Shown: one piece after another, positions 24,442-36,692 of the stretch
Layout of the letters: the number at the start of each line of letters is the position of its first letter
How positions within the stretch are numbered: the first letter of the stretch is position 1
DNA from: Spiroplasma endosymbiont of Clivina fossor
GTDB lineage: Bacteria > Bacillota_I > Bacilli_A > Mycoplasmatales > Nriv7
Length of the DNA: 64,000 nt
Direction of reading: 5' to 3'
Assembly: GCF_964031115.1 (NCBI RefSeq)
Contig: NZ_OZ035006.1
Location: forward strand, 1,401,605-1,465,604
The notes under the pieces: model-generated
Told to the model about the DNA's origin: nothing
The model's database searches: none
What the model saw: only the letters and a program-made list of their open reading frames with translations
Made by a program: the position numbers and the translations under genes

Positions 24442-24697
24442 AGACTTGGTACATAACCTTTAATTTTATCTACTATTTTGATAATATTATTTCCTAGGTG
24501 AAATACAAATGTTAGATAAATACAAAGACGAAAACAAATTTTATAGTTTAATAGGCATAAAATATAAAACTTTCATGAAAATGGTAGAAATTTTAAAAGA
24601 AGGTGAAGCTAAACAAAAACAAATTGGTGGTAGACCAAATAAATTATCAATAGAGCAAAGATTACTTATGACTTTAGAATACTGAAAAGAATATAGT

Positions 24698-25765
24698 AGA
24701 CTTCTTGCAAAATTAATATGATAATTATAATTTTTAAATTTAAAATAAATATAAAAGTGTTATTAAAATAATTTTTAGATTATTTTTACAAATATTTTGT
24801 CATTAAAACATAATAAAAATTATTATTTACAATAAAAAAAGACTGAAATTTTAAATTATCAAATATATTTAAACTAATAGTTGTAAATTATAAATTGAAG
24901 CTATTAAATTAAATCTTAAAGCAAATCTTTTTCTACGATTTCGATATTTTTCACTAATAATTTTAAATTTTTTAAGTATAGCAAAAACATTTTCAATAAC
25001 AATTCTCATTTTTGAAATTCGCTCATTATTTTGCTTTTCTTCTTTATTTAAAGGGTTTTTCTTTGATTTTCTTTTAGGAATTAAAACATTATGATTAATT
25101 TTTTGTATGCCTTGATAACCTAAATCCACTAAAACAGTTGTTTCTGGTAAAAATTTAATTTTTGAATCTTTTAAAATTTTAAAGTCATGGTTTTTACCAT
25201 AAGAAAAATCAGAACTAATAATTTTTTTACTATCTTTTTCAATTATAACTTGTGTTTTTATTGTGTGTTTTTTCTTTTTTCCTGAGTAGTGCTGTTTTTG
25301 TCTTTTTTTGGGCGTTGGATTTGGCTTTCAGTTACATCAATTATAACAGTCTTATCTTTGAAATAATCTTTTAATAGTGATTTTTGACCAGTAAGTTGTT
25401 GAAAATTAGGGTGTTTTATTAAAGTGTCTTCAATTCATTTGATATTTCTATAACAACTACTTTCACTAATATCATAACTTTTTGCAATATGAAAATAAGT
25501 TCTATATTCTCTTCAATATTCTAAAGTCATTAAAATACGATTTTCTAATGATAATTTATTGGTTCTTCCGCGACGAAATCTCTTTTTTAATTCTTCTATT
25601 TTTAAAATTTCTAGCATTTTATTAAAAGTAGTATGTTTAATACCAGTTAATCTTAAAAAATTTTTATCACTTATTTGATTATTTTTTTTAAATTTCATTT
25701 AAATTCCACCTTTTTATTAAAAACAACAATTCAATTATATTTTAAATTAATTTTGCAAGAAGTCT
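24698..25765 (-). mobile_element. IS5-like element B, copy B6
   Basis: Complete 1068-bp copy inside C1. Target duplication AGT is at 24695-24697 and 25766-25768. Confidence 0.93.
24869..25698 (-). CDS. IS5-family transposase (two frames, programmed -1 frameshift)
   Basis: Same protein as the other B copies, with both frames and the A-run slippage site present. Confidence 0.85.
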
Positions 25766-26401
25766 AGTACATATCGTATTATTGCAAAAAAATATAATAT
25801 TAGTCATGTTAGTTGTATTCGTAATATCTTTTGAGTTGAAAATACTCTAATAAAAAATAGTCACTTTCATATACCTGGCAAAAAGATATTATTAGAAAAT
25901 AAGGGTACTACTAATAATTTATTAGCAATTGATGCTACAGAAATTCCAATTGAAAGAATTAAAAAAAACTAAAATTATTATTTTCTGGTAAGAAAAGGCA
26001 ACATTCATTAAAATCGCAAATAATTATTGATTTATTTAACAATAAAATTATTTCAGTAGATTTTTGTTATGGCAGTACTCATGATTATAAGTTATTTTTA
26101 AAATCAAATACACTTATAAATCCAAAATTAGAATTAATTGCCGATTCAGGATATCAAGGTTTGCAAAATGTTCATAAAAATACATTATTGCCAATTAAAA
26201 AGAGTAAAAATAATCCTTTAAATCCAGATAAAAAGGAATATAATAGCTTTTTAAGTAAAGTTAGAATTGTCATTGAACATGTTTTTGTTAGATTAAAAAG
26301 ATTTAAAATACTAGTTTATCGTTATCGCAATAAGATTAGAAGATTTGGATTACGATTTAACTTAATTTCAGGAATATATAATTTTGAATTAAGCTAGTTA
26401 T

Positions 26402-26668
26402 GAGCCTGTCCAAAATTCTGTGTCTCGATAATTCATTCTGAATTATACTTAAAAGAAGGAGAACAGAAAATGACAAAAAAAAATAAAAAAAGAACCTGAC
26501 GCAATTGATAAAGTTGTTGATTATTTTTTAGAAAATATTGATAATCCACAAGATTTATTTAAAGGCAATACTATTTTTCAGGAATTTACCAAAAAATTAA
26601 CTGAACGAATGTTAAATACGGAAATTAAAGATTATCTTGAAACTGATGAGAATCATAATAAAAGAAAT
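26402..26668 (+). mobile_element. IS256-like element D, 5' fragment
   Basis: Left end (CCTGTCCAAAATTCTGTGTC) and the first 66 codons of an IS256-type transposase, nearly identical to 62070-62332. The start is ATG 26470. Seven A instead of six shift the frame after about seven codons. The match stops at AAAGAAAT (26661-26668), an 8-base tract shared with element A, and the sequence then continues as A. This is a chimeric junction. Confidence 0.82.
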
Positions 26669-27025
26669 CCATAAAGGAAATTTCAAATATAAAACTGATC
26701 CACGAAGAATTCACCTTGACCCATTCGCAACTAATACTAAATGCTGTATTCAAATGGCAGTTGATAATAATAACAATATTTATGTTAAATCCACAAACAC
26801 CAAACGTTTACAAAAACAATGAGTTATTGAAAATATGAACAAAGAATTAATTAACGAAAATTCAATTATTACTTCTGATATGCAAAAATTATATTTTTTA
26901 GTAGCAAAACAAACAAATTCTACTTTATGTGTAACTAAAACAACAATTAATCCTGAAGCTAGTTATCGTAACTTAAAATAAAATCAGTAAATTACAATCT
27001 AGTCTTAAAGAAGCCTTAATTCATT

Positions 27026-28093
27026 AGACTTCTTGCAAAATTAATTTAAAATATAATTGAATTGTTGTTTTTAATAAAAAGGTGGAATTTAAATGAAATT
27101 TAAAAAAAATAATCAAATAAGTGATAAAAATTTTTTAAGATTAACTGGTATTAAACATACTACTTTTAATAAAATGCTAGAAATTTTAAAAATAGAAGAA
27201 TTAAAAAAGAGATTTCGTCGCGGAAGAACCAATAAATTATCATTAGAAAATCGTATTTTAATGACTTTAGAATATTGAAGAGAATATAGAACTTATTTTC
27301 ATATTGCAAAAAGTTATGATATTAGTGAAAGTAGTTGTTATAGAAATATCAAATGAATTGAAGACACTTTAATAAAACATCCTAATTTTCAACAACTTAC
27401 TGGTCAAAAATCACTATTAAAAGATTATTTCAAAGATAAGACTGTTATAATTGATGTAACTGAAAGCCAAATCCAACGCCCAAAAAAAGACAAAAACAGC
27501 ACTACTCAGGAAAAAAGAAAAAACACACAATAAAAACACAAGTTATAATTGAAAAAGATAGTAAAAAAATTATTAGTTCTGATTTTTCTTATGGTAAAAA
27601 CCATGACTTTAAAATTTTAAAAGATTCAAAAATTAAATTTTTACCAGAAACAACTGTTTTAGTGGATTTAGGTTATCAAGGCATACAAAAAATTAATCAT
27701 AATGTTTTAATTCCTAAAAGAAAATCAAAGAAAAACCCTTTAAATAAAGAAGAAAAGCAAAATAATGAGCGAATTTCAAAAATGAGAATTGTTATTGAAA
27801 ATGTTTTTGCTATACTTAAAAAATTTAAAATTATTAGTGAAAAATATCGAAATCGTAGAAAAAGATTTGCTTTAAGATTTAATTTAATAGCTTCAATTTA
27901 TAATTTACAACTATTAGTTTAAATATATTTGATAATTTAAAATTTCAGTCTTTTTTTATTGTAAATAATAATTTTTATTATGTTTTAATGACAAAATATT
28001 TGTAAAAATAATCTAAAAATTATTTTAATAACACTTTTATATTTATTTTAAATTTAAAAATTATAATTATCATATTAATTTTGCAAGAAGTCT
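27026..28093 (+). mobile_element. IS5-like element B, copy B7
   Basis: Complete 1068-bp copy with ATT duplicated at 27023-27025 and 28094-28096. Confidence 0.93.
27093..27922 (+). CDS. IS5-family transposase (two frames, programmed -1 frameshift)
   Basis: Same protein as the other B copies. A silent change (CAT for CAC in the IKHPNF region) is a useful marker for this copy. Confidence 0.85.
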
Positions 28094-28358
28094 ATTATCA
28101 TGGTTTAGGTTTTACTAATATTCAAAATTATTTAAATCTCTGAAAATGAAAATACCAACATAAGGGTTTAACTCCAAACCAACAAACAGCGATATTATAT
28201 TTTAATGTATAAAAAAGTTAAAGTAAAAATAGTAATTTTACATAAAAGCCTTTTAAAATTATCAAGTTGATGATTTTTTTTATTTTATCAAGAGTTTTCG
28301 ACAAAATTAAAAAAAGATAGCGCCGATTTTTAAGTTAAAAGATATTACTGTCGTATAT

Positions 28359-28691
28359 TTATAATGTTAATATTGCCATGCCAACAGCATATTCTTTTTC
28401 ATGACTAATCGATAATCAACTATTATGTTCAAATCCAATCCATTGTAATTGTTTATTTACTAATTGAATATTAACTTCACAAAAAATTAAAACCTCATTA
28501 ACATTATTTATTGCTTTATACAATGCTTCTTTTAATGCTCATCTTCCTGCTAAAAATTGTTTTTTTTCGGTTGCACTTTTAATTGCTTGTAAATAATTAA
28601 TTTCTTCTAAATGTAATACTTTATTAATAAATGATTTTTTTAATTGTATTCTTTTAATGCTAACAATATCAATTCCCACACCTTTAATCAT
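28359..28691 (-). CDS. acpS: Holo-[acyl-carrier-protein] synthase
   Basis: Transfers 4'-phosphopantetheine from CoA to acyl carrier protein. The 110 residues include the opening GVGIDIVSIKRI (about residues 4-15), with the metal-binding Asp, and GRWALKEALYKAI (about 48-60), with the second metal ligand; WLSISHEKEYAVGMAIL is the conserved C-terminal strand. TGA codons encode two of its tryptophans, which is why it is not open under the standard code. It sits alone and divergent from rnhC. Confidence 0.9.
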
Positions 28692-28839
28692 TTTTATTAC
28701 CATCCTATCCTTCTAAATCATATTATTTAAATTATAACAAAGAAATAATTTATAAATAAAACTATAAATAATATTTCGGGTTATATTTATATGCCAACAA
28801 AAATTATGATAATATTTAAGAGTGAAAGAAGGAAATATG

Positions 28840-29709
28840 ATGGCAACTTACAGTTTACAACTGAGTCAAGAAAATAAAAACCAAGTAATAACCTATTATG
28901 ATGCCTATAAAGTGCCTGTTAATAATCCTAACATTATTGCTAAATACAAATACCATAATATAACTATTTTATTATATCGTTCTTTAAAAATCGTTTTCCA
29001 AGGTGGTGATGAAGAAGAAGTTAAAACACAATGAAACAAATGAAAACCAGATATGATATTAAAAGAACAAATTAATATTATTGGCAGTGATGAATCAGGC
29101 GTTGGTGATTTTTTTGGTCCCTTAGTAGTAACAGCCTGTTATATTAAAGAAAAAGATTTAGCATTAATTAAATCATTAAAAATTCGTGATTCTAAAGTCT
29201 TATCAACAATGCAAATTAATATTATCGCTAAACAATTAATTCAACAATTAGAATATAGTACTATCATCATTAATAACCGTCAATACAATAAGTTATATGA
29301 AACATATCAAAACAGTCATATTTTAAAAACCATTGGGCATCATCAAGTAATAAGAAAACTTGCCAATAAAGTTAACTGCAAAAAAGTAATTATTGACCAA
29401 TTTGTTAACAAAAAAAAATATGAAGAATATTTAAAAATTCTTAATGTTGCTGATAATGATTTAAAGTTATCATTTGCAACCCACGCCGAAGATAAATTTC
29501 TTGCTGTCGGATGTGCTGCCATTATTAGTCGTTACTTCTTTTTAAAAAGTATTAAACAATTAGAACAAGAATATAGCCGGATTTTTCCTTTAGGTGCTAG
29601 TACAATTGTTGACAAAGCCATTGCGAAAATAAAACAAGATGGTATTGAAGATAAAGCAATCGATTTTGGAAAATTACATTTTATAAATTGAAAAAAAGTA
29701 ATAAAATAA
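28840..29709 (+). CDS. rnhC: Ribonuclease HIII
   Basis: Degrades RNA in RNA-DNA hybrids. The 289-residue protein has a TBP-like N-terminal substrate-binding domain (1-75) and a type 2 RNase H domain (80-289). The catalytic signature GSDESGVGDFFGPLVV (about residues 83-98) is characteristic of HIII (DESGxGDxFGP). TGA tryptophans near 29032 join the two parts. The start is placed at ATG 28840 because GGA is 6 bases upstream; ATG 28837 is also possible. Confidence 0.93.
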
Positions 29710-29746
29710 ATTAGTAATAATAAATCTACTCATCAAGGAGAAAAAA

Positions 29747-30265
29747 ATGAATCCCAATATTCATAGTCTATTAAATAAATATGCTGATGACCATAACAAA
29801 CTACAATTAGATTGCTATGTAATGTCTTCCGTTAGTAACACGCTTGGATTTCCCGGAGCAAATACTTGATTTCAAATTCAAGCACAAGATGAAGTCTTAC
29901 ATACAAGAAAAATATATAATTATTTAATTGGTCGTGATGAAATACTTATTGTTAATCCCATCCAACCAGAAACGCATCACGAAAAAAGTTTATTAGAATT
30001 AATGGAAAAATATCTGACTTACAAACTACAATTTATTGAAAAAACTAATACTCTAATTGCAACCTGTCAAGAAGCCAAAGATTTCCTAACAATCAAATTT
30101 CTTGACTGATTCCTAATTGATTTCTACGAAGAAGTTGAACTCGCAAAAACCTATATTGATAAGATTAAAATGTCTAATAATAACTATTATGGTATTGATA
30201 AGCACCTTGCTAAACGCGAAGAACCTGATACTCTAAAAGTTATCCTTCCATATAGTGACAAATAA
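29747..30265 (+). CDS. Ferritin-like iron storage protein
   Basis: A 172-residue four-helix ferritin-like protein. Helix A LLNKYADDHNKLQLDCYVMSS, helix B GANTWFQIQAQDEVLHTRKIYNYL (with the QDExxH ferroxidase ligands) and the C-terminal KHLA match bacterial ferritins (FtnA type), which oxidise and store iron. The N-terminal iron ligand appears as D rather than E, and the helix C/D acids (FYEEVELA) are kept. It lies 37 bp after rnhC with its own AAGGAG site and ends in a strong terminator, so it may share the rnhC transcript. Confidence 0.8.
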
Positions 30266-30288
30266 AAACTACGCTATAGCGTAGTTTT
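30265..30288. terminator. Rho-independent terminator
   Basis: Perfect palindrome AAAACTACGC-TATA-GCGTAGTTTT followed by T. It starts at the last base of the ferritin stop codon and lies between two convergent genes, so it can serve both. Confidence 0.85.
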
Positions 30289-30296
30289 TTTACTAA

Positions 30297-30779
30297 TTAA
30301 ACCTTTATTGTAATTCCGATAAATGCCAATTTCTTTAACACCACATTAGCACCACCTAACATTTTTTTAGCAGCGATATTATTTTCGTTATTTTCATATT
30401 TATCTTCTTCATAAATAATAGTTTGAATTCCCGACTGAATAATTGCTTTTGCACATTCATTGCAAGGAAATAAACTAACATAAATAACACTATTTTCTAA
30501 TTTAACTGTGGCACTTAAAATCGCATTCAATTCCGCATGAACAATATATGGATATTTTGTTTTTAAAAATTTTCCTGTGTCCAATCTCAAGGATAGTTAT
30601 CATCATCTAAAAGTCGTGGTAAACCATTATAACCAGTAGAGCAATTATTTGTTGACGGTCGTTAACAATACAAGCACCAACTTGCGTATTAGGGGGTCTT
30701 TACTCCTTAAAGCCGAAACTTTAGCAACACTCATAAAATATTGATCCCATGTTAAACAAGATAAGCGTTTTGACATCAT
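30297..30779 (-). pseudogene. dCMP/cytidine deaminase family protein, two frameshifts
   Basis: A ComEB-type dCMP deaminase, which would make dUMP for ThyA. The zinc-site motifs HAELNAIL and PCNECAKAII are in the 3' half. The N-terminal half (MSKRLSCLTWDQYFMSVAKVSALRSKDP) is out of frame: a run of five C (30702-30706 on plus) has two extra or one missing base before NTQVGACIV, and one base is missing near 30643 before TGYNG. As written it is broken. It starts immediately after the stop of the upstream membrane-protein gene. Confidence 0.82.
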
Positions 30780-32156
30780 CTATCTAAATATACCAAAAAT
30801 ATCTAATTTTTCCTGTGAAATTAAACCTAGTTTAACATAATCTTCAAGAATTGTATGAGTTCAACCATCTTCGTCAGTAAAAAAACGATTATTAGTTAAA
30901 TATAAAATTACCACCACTAGCACTAATAATAAAACAGCAACAACAGCAACACCGCGCTTTCATTCTCATGCTTGCTTAGTATAACCTAAAAAATAACTAA
31001 TAAAAAAACTAACGAAAAAAGTCAAAACTAATGGCATTGCTAAATGGTCACCCCTTGAAATAAATGTTACCAACATAAAAACTGTTGGTAAAATTAGTCT
31101 TCTGCGAACAACAAAAGCTGAAAAATCCTTTTTAGTAAAACTAAAAATATAAAGTGGTGGGATTACCATTCATGCTCAATATAAAGGTCCTGTTAAAATA
31201 TTTGGTATCTTTTGTGACTTAAAATGATACATCGCACTAGCAACAACTGAATGAGTAAAGCCAACAATTACTGTTGTACAAAGAATAATTAAACCTAACT
31301 TTCATGGTTTATAAAATGACTCAACTAAACGAGCACAATAAAAAATAACTAAACACGATAAAAATAAATTAAACATATTGTCACCCGCTAATGGATAAAC
31401 TATTCATCGTCAAAACTGACCAGCTTGAAAAATTAAATGTTTATAAGAACCACCTAACATTAATTGTGACTCAAATCCCCCATCAATTAAACTATTATCA
31501 TTTTTTCCTTGTAAAATCTCACGAATTTGTGGCACAAAAAATGGCACAAAAAATGGTAATAGCAAGGGAATAAATGTAAACACATAAGCTAAAAATATAT
31601 TTTGCTTAGTTGTTAAATTATGAAAATCCTTCATTCGTTTTTGTAATAACGAACCTTCTTTTAAATCATCACTAGTAATTGACTTCGGATCAAAAACCTC
31701 ATCATCATTACTAGGTTTTTCTTGAAAAGTAATGGTTTCAATTTGATCAATTTGTGAATAAATTGGTTTCAATTGCGCAACTAAAGTTTCTGGATTAACA
31801 AAAACAATCCCATCGTTATTACTAAAAAGCAATGGTTCATGAATAACTTTAGTTAATACAATTGTTAATACTTGTAATTTACTATGACTACTAGTAACAA
31901 TTTCTTTACGAAAACTATCAATATCCAACTGATTTTGTTTTAAATCTTTTGCCGATCACATCTCTGAATGATTAAAATAATCCAAAATTTTAATAACTTG
32001 ATAACTTTTATTAAATAAATTAATTAAATATAAATTATGTTCTTTATTTCGCTTTCAGCGTCATTTCCGCTGATGAATTTGATATTTTTCAATTTGTTTA
32101 AAATACTCAACTAATTGCATTTTTAAAATATCAAATGTATTTCTTTCCATTGTCAT
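30780..32156 (-). CDS. Rhomboid-like membrane protein, apparently without catalytic serine
   Basis: A 458-residue protein. Residues 1-190 are soluble and charged, followed by about six membrane segments (near 190-210, 245-262, 272-292, 310-330, 345-385, 395-415). The layout and the block FWRWIVYPLAG...NLFLSCLVIFYCARLVESFY resemble rhomboid proteases (WRLIT...N...G...E). The expected GxSG motif is replaced by GFTHSVVA, so it may be a pseudoprotease, or not a rhomboid at all. Many TGA tryptophans are read through. It is coupled (TAGATG) to the broken deaminase. Confidence 0.6.
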
Positions 32157-32199
32157 ACTCCCTTATTAGATAAAGCTAATCACTAAGTGATTAAAAACC

Positions 32200-33132
32200 T
32201 TATTGTAAACTATCTAACCTTGTTTTAAAAGATTCAGGTAATTCACAATTCAACTGCATTTTCTTACCACTAATAGGATGAATAAATGCAATCTCATGAG
32301 CATGTAAATATTGTTCATAAGGTTCATCTAAATCTTGTTTAATTCCATATAAATGATCTCCTAAAATAGGATGTTTAATAGAACTTAAGTGAACACGAAT
32401 TTGATGTGTTCTTCCTGTTAATAACTCACATTCAAGGAAAGTAATATTACTTTCTAAAAATCTTTTAATAACATTAAATTTAGTTTGAGCTGGTTTACTA
32501 TTTTTAAAAACAATCGCCATTCGTTTACGATTTTTAGGATCACGACCAATGGGACCATCAATAAAACCATTCTCTTTATTAATAATACCACGAACAAGAG
32601 CAAAATACTTTCTAGTTAAAGATTTATTTTGTAACTGACTAGTTAACTTTTGATGAACAGAATTACATTTAGCAATAATAAGTAACCCTGTTGTATTTTT
32701 ATCTAAACGATGGACAATACCTGGTCTTGCGATATCATTATCAGATAATTTAATATCTTTAGCTAATAAAATATTAACTAGTGTATTATCTCAATTCCCA
32801 ACTCCGGGATGAACAACAAGATTTTTGGGTTTATTTATTACCAATAAATACTCATCTTCATAAACAATATCTAAATCTTTTTCATCAAGATTTTCGCCTT
32901 GTCAAGATTTCTCTTCTTGAAAATTAATTGTAATCACATCATCTTGCTTAACATTATAGTTATTGTTAATAATCAAATTATTACTAATAACTTTTTCATT
33001 AGTAATTAATTTTTGAATTTGACTACGAGAAAGTCCTTTAACCGCAGAAAATTTTAATTGCAAATACTTATCAATTCTTTTAATACTTGTACTTGGTGCT
33101 TCTTCAACAATAATAACTAATTTCTTTTCCAT
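32200..33132 (-). CDS. rluD: RluA/RluD-family 23S rRNA pseudouridine synthase
   Basis: A 310-residue enzyme with an N-terminal S4 RNA-binding domain ([10 protein letters not shown], about residues 34-43) and a catalytic domain. The motif [16 protein letters not shown] (about residues 137-152) carries the catalytic Asp, and [23 protein letters not shown] is conserved. It is likely to modify helix 69 of 23S rRNA as RluD does, but other RluA members differ little here. It lies 1 bp after lspA, as in many Firmicutes. Confidence 0.9.
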
Positions 33133-33133
33133 C

Positions 33134-33679
33134 TTATTGTTCTCAATAACTAGTTATTGGTGTTAAAATAATTGCAAAAATAATTACCATTGTTCCGCCA
33201 ACCACAAACATGTCGGCAATATTAAAAATTGAATATGGCGGAAATAATTGTCAAGAAAAATAATCAACAACGCCTCATTCAACAATTTGATTTGAAAACC
33301 GATCACCAAAATTACTTAATGCACCAGCAACAATTAATGCTAAACCAATATTCATCATTGTTGTTTGGGCAAATAAAAATCCTACTAAAATTAATAAAAT
33401 AATAATACTTTGCACAACAACCATTAATTGAGGATTTTCCGCACCAATTCCAAATGCCGCTCCTGTGTTATATACTAACTCTATTTGAATAAATCCTGGT
33501 AAAAAATTAACCATTTCATTTTCATTTAAATTATTAATAACAACATTTTTAATTGCAAAATCAATTAAAATCAGAATAAAAATACCTATTAACAATAATA
33601 ATTTTTTCTTTAAATTTCAAGTATATTTACTGAAATATTCCTTAACTGAATTTTTTCACTGTTTTAAATGACGATTCAT
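33134..33679 (-). CDS. lspA: Lipoprotein signal peptidase (signal peptidase II)
   Basis: Cleaves the signal peptide of lipid-modified prolipoproteins. The 181-residue protein has four membrane segments. Catalytic aspartates are Asp126 in ALSNFGDR and Asp156 in SIFNIADM; NTGAAFGIG is also typical. The N-terminal tail of about 28 residues contains two TGA tryptophans and is longer than usual. Its ATG overlaps the ileS stop (TAATG). Confidence 0.93.
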
Positions 33680-36420
33680 TATTTATTTTCCTCTAATTTA
33701 CTAATAACCTTTTGACAACGAGAACAAAGTTCATCTATTGTAACACTCACAATCATTCAACAACGAACACACTTATCACCAAGTTTTAATTTTACCACAA
33801 TTTTAGCCGTTGGATACTGAACACCCTCACTTAAATTGTTAGTAACAATTAACTCACTAATAATAAACATTTGTCCTAAATTATTTATTGTTGCTAACTC
33901 TTGATAATTATCATTTAACTCCATAATAACTTGAGCTTGTAAAGATTTACCAATAACTCTTTCATTTCTTGCTAGTTCTAATGCCTTATTAACATCTTCG
34001 CGTAATTGTAAAAGTTTATATCCAATATTTTTAATTTCCTTAATATTTTCAAATGTTGGTAAGACGACCATATCCATCAAATGAATAGAAGATAATTTAT
34101 TTGTTAATGGTAAATGCTCATAAACTTCTTCACAAGTGTGAACTAAAATTGGTGCCAAATTAAACAATAGCGTTTGTAAAATATAATAAATTGTTGTTTG
34201 TACTTGTTTTCGACGCATACTATTTGCTTCTTCAATATACAAAATATCTTTCGTAAAATCAAGATAAAATGCTGAAAGGCTATTAACAATAAAATTATTT
34301 GTTAATACATATACTTCATTAAAATCATAATTATTATATGCTACTTGGGTTGCTTGATGATATTCTTGAGTTTTAACTAATAAATACTGATCAACTATTT
34401 CATACTCTTTAACAATATGTTCTAATTTAAAATCAAATAAATTTCCTAACATAAAACGCATTGTATTACGAATCTTACGATAGGTTTCACTAACTTGTTT
34501 TAAAATATCACTACCAATTTTCATTTCATCAGTGTAATCAACCGATGAAACCCATAATCGTAAAATATCACTACCATAAGTAGTACATACTTCCAAAGGG
34601 TCAACAACATTACCTAATGATTTTGACATTTTTTTACCTTTTTCATCATTAATAAAGCCGTGAATAATTACTTGTTCATAAGGAGCTCGTTTAAATGGAC
34701 TAATAACACCCGTAGTTAATGAAGAATTAAATCATCCCCGAAACTGATCACTGCCTTCTAAATAAAGATCCACAGGATATTTTCAATGCTTTTGTTGCCA
34801 CAAGTTTCAATGCGAAATTCCACTATCAAATCAAACATCCATAACATCAGTTTCTTTACGAAACTTACCATTAGGGGCTTGATGATGCACATAATTTTTT
34901 GGCAATAACTTATCTAATGATCAACTTCATCAAATTGCTGTTCCATATTGCGCAATTAAATCACGAAAATGTTTAATTAATGCCACATCATAAATCGGTT
35001 CATTATCTTCACCATATAAAATAGTAATCGGTACTCCTCATAATCTTTGACGCGAAATACATCAATCATCACGATGCATAATCATCTGACGCATTCTTTC
35101 TTGTCCTCAAACTGGTAAATATTTAACTTGATTAATTTGTTCCAATAATTGTGATTTAATCGCACTAATAGCAACAAACCATTGTTCAGTTGCACGATAA
35201 ATAATTGGCTTTTTAGTTCTTCAATCATGAGGATAAGAATGCTTAATAAAAAATAAAGCTAATAATTTATTGTCAGCTTTTAATCTGGTAGTAATAATTT
35301 TATTAGTATCTTCATAAAATTTACCTTGTAATTGCTCATCATTAATCATATGAGTAAAATAACCAGCATCATCAACACTAACAATTGGGGCGGTATTATT
35401 TTGTTGACCAATAATAAAATCATCAACACCAAAACCACAAGCAGTATGAACTAAGGCTGTCCCTTCATTTAAAGTAATATGATGTCCCAAAACTACTTTA
35501 TTAATAATATTGCTATATAACGGATGAAAATAAGTAATACCAACTAAATCAGCCCCAATTAATTGTTTAATAACTTTAATATCTAATAACTGACATTGTT
35601 CACTAACTTTTGCTAATAATTCCTTAGCAACAACCAATTTTCCTTGGTTGGAGTTAATAACAACATACACAATATCTTTACCAACAGCAATAAATTGATT
35701 ACTAGTTAATGTTCACGGTGTTGTCGTTCATACTACTAATCGCACATCATTATCTAAAACACCATTACCAGCTTTCAAATCACAAGCAACAAAAATACTT
35801 GTTGATCTCTTTTCCATATATTCTACTTCTGCTTCAGCTAACGCTGTCTGACTACTTGGTGACCAATATACAGGTTTTAATCCCCGATAAATAAGCTTTT
35901 GTTCAATCATCATTATTAAAAAATCAATTTGATAACCTTCATATGTGGGAACACAAGTAATATATTCATCATTAGGAATATTTAATAACCCTAAGCGAGC
36001 AAATTGTTGCTTTTGAATTGCTATTTGCTCTTGAGCATATTCATAACACTTATTACGAAATAAAACTGGATCTGATTTTTTTCACTCAATATTTAACTTA
36101 GTAACTGCCGTTTCAATTGGCAATCCATGGGTATCTCAACCAAATAATAATGGCGCATAATAACCATTAAAACTACGATTTCGCACAATAATATCTTTTA
36201 AAATTTTATTCAAAGCATGACCAACATGAATACTACCATTAGCATAAGGTGGCCCATCATGTAAAATAAACTTTTTACCAAATTCATTTTTCAATAAAAT
36301 TTGTGACCATAATTGCTCTTTTTGCCACTTTTGCTGATAATGCAATTCTTTATCTTTTAAATTAGCTCGCATTTCAAACATAGTTTGTGGCATTAACAAA
36401 GTATTTTTTCAATCACGCAT
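33679..36420 (-). CDS. ileS: Isoleucyl-tRNA synthetase
   Basis: Charges tRNA-Ile. The 913-residue length is normal for the bacterial form. HVGH (HIGH motif) is at residues 65-68 after LHDGPPYANGS, the editing domain contains WTTTPWTL and GTALVHTACGFG, DSGISHW and GSDQFRGWFNSS lie in the core, and KMSKS is at about 597-601. The C-terminal zinc motif CVRC...CSRC is intact. At least a dozen TGA codons encode tryptophan. RBS AGGAG precedes ATG 36420. It forms an operon with lspA and rluD. Confidence 0.96.
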
Positions 36421-36433
36421 CTATAATTCTCCT

Positions 36434-36589
36434 TTATTTTTTATTAAGAAATTCTCTTACTAACTTTAATAAATATTCAAAATCTAGTTTATTGGCGACA
36501 AAATGTCTAACAACTGAAACAACAACAATAATATCACATTTATTAGCGACATTAAAACCTTCCCTAAATGAATTTATCGTGCACAACTA
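36434..36589 (-). other. Short open frame upstream of ileS, possible remnant
   Basis: An open stretch of about 50 codons (ending VRHFVANKLDFEYLLKLVREFLNKK) stops just before the ileS ribosome-binding site. It has no ATG with a ribosome-binding site and I do not recognise it. It may be a gene remnant or untranslated leader. No T-box (specifier or antiterminator sequences) is evident. Confidence 0.25.
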
Positions 36590-36619
36590 AGCAATCATTA
36601 GATAATCATTTCATAATAA

Positions 36620-36628
36620 ATTATAACA
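36620..36628 (-). promoter_or_regulatory. Extended -10 element upstream of ileS
   Basis: Reads TGTTATAAT on the minus strand (TG-N-TATAAT). No good -35 box is seen at 16-18 bp. The same extended form is found upstream of the CNNM gene near 40131-40139. Confidence 0.4.
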
Positions 36629-36692
36629 CTAACCTAAAACAACAAAAAGTAGAAGGTAACTATTTATTATCTTCTACTTAGTGATTCATTTT

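Larger units (their letters stand above)
24442..26401 (+). mobile_element. IS5-like element C, copy C1 (interrupted by B6, right end lost)
   Basis: Left end AGACTTGGTACATAAC at 24442. The transposase begins at ATG 24509 (MLDKYKDENKFY...), is split by B6, and continues from 25769 to a stop just before 26400. The first frame ends in a run of eight A followed by C (A_AAA_AAC type slippage), as in copy C2. The last 20 or so bases, including the right inverted repeat, are missing: the sequence passes directly into an IS256 end at 26402. Confidence 0.85.
26661..28312 (+). mobile_element. IS1595-like element A, 3' part (interrupted by B7)
   Basis: It begins inside the transposase core at the codons for KEIHKG and runs to the right inverted end at 28312. 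B7 is inserted at 27026-28093. One extra A near 26978 shifts the frame. The left junction is to an IS256 fragment, so this is not the direct continuation of A8. Confidence 0.85.

Noticed and set aside
36421..36660. T-box leader upstream of ileS
   Set aside because: No antiterminator bulge sequence, no specifier stem and no terminator hairpin before the ribosome-binding site.
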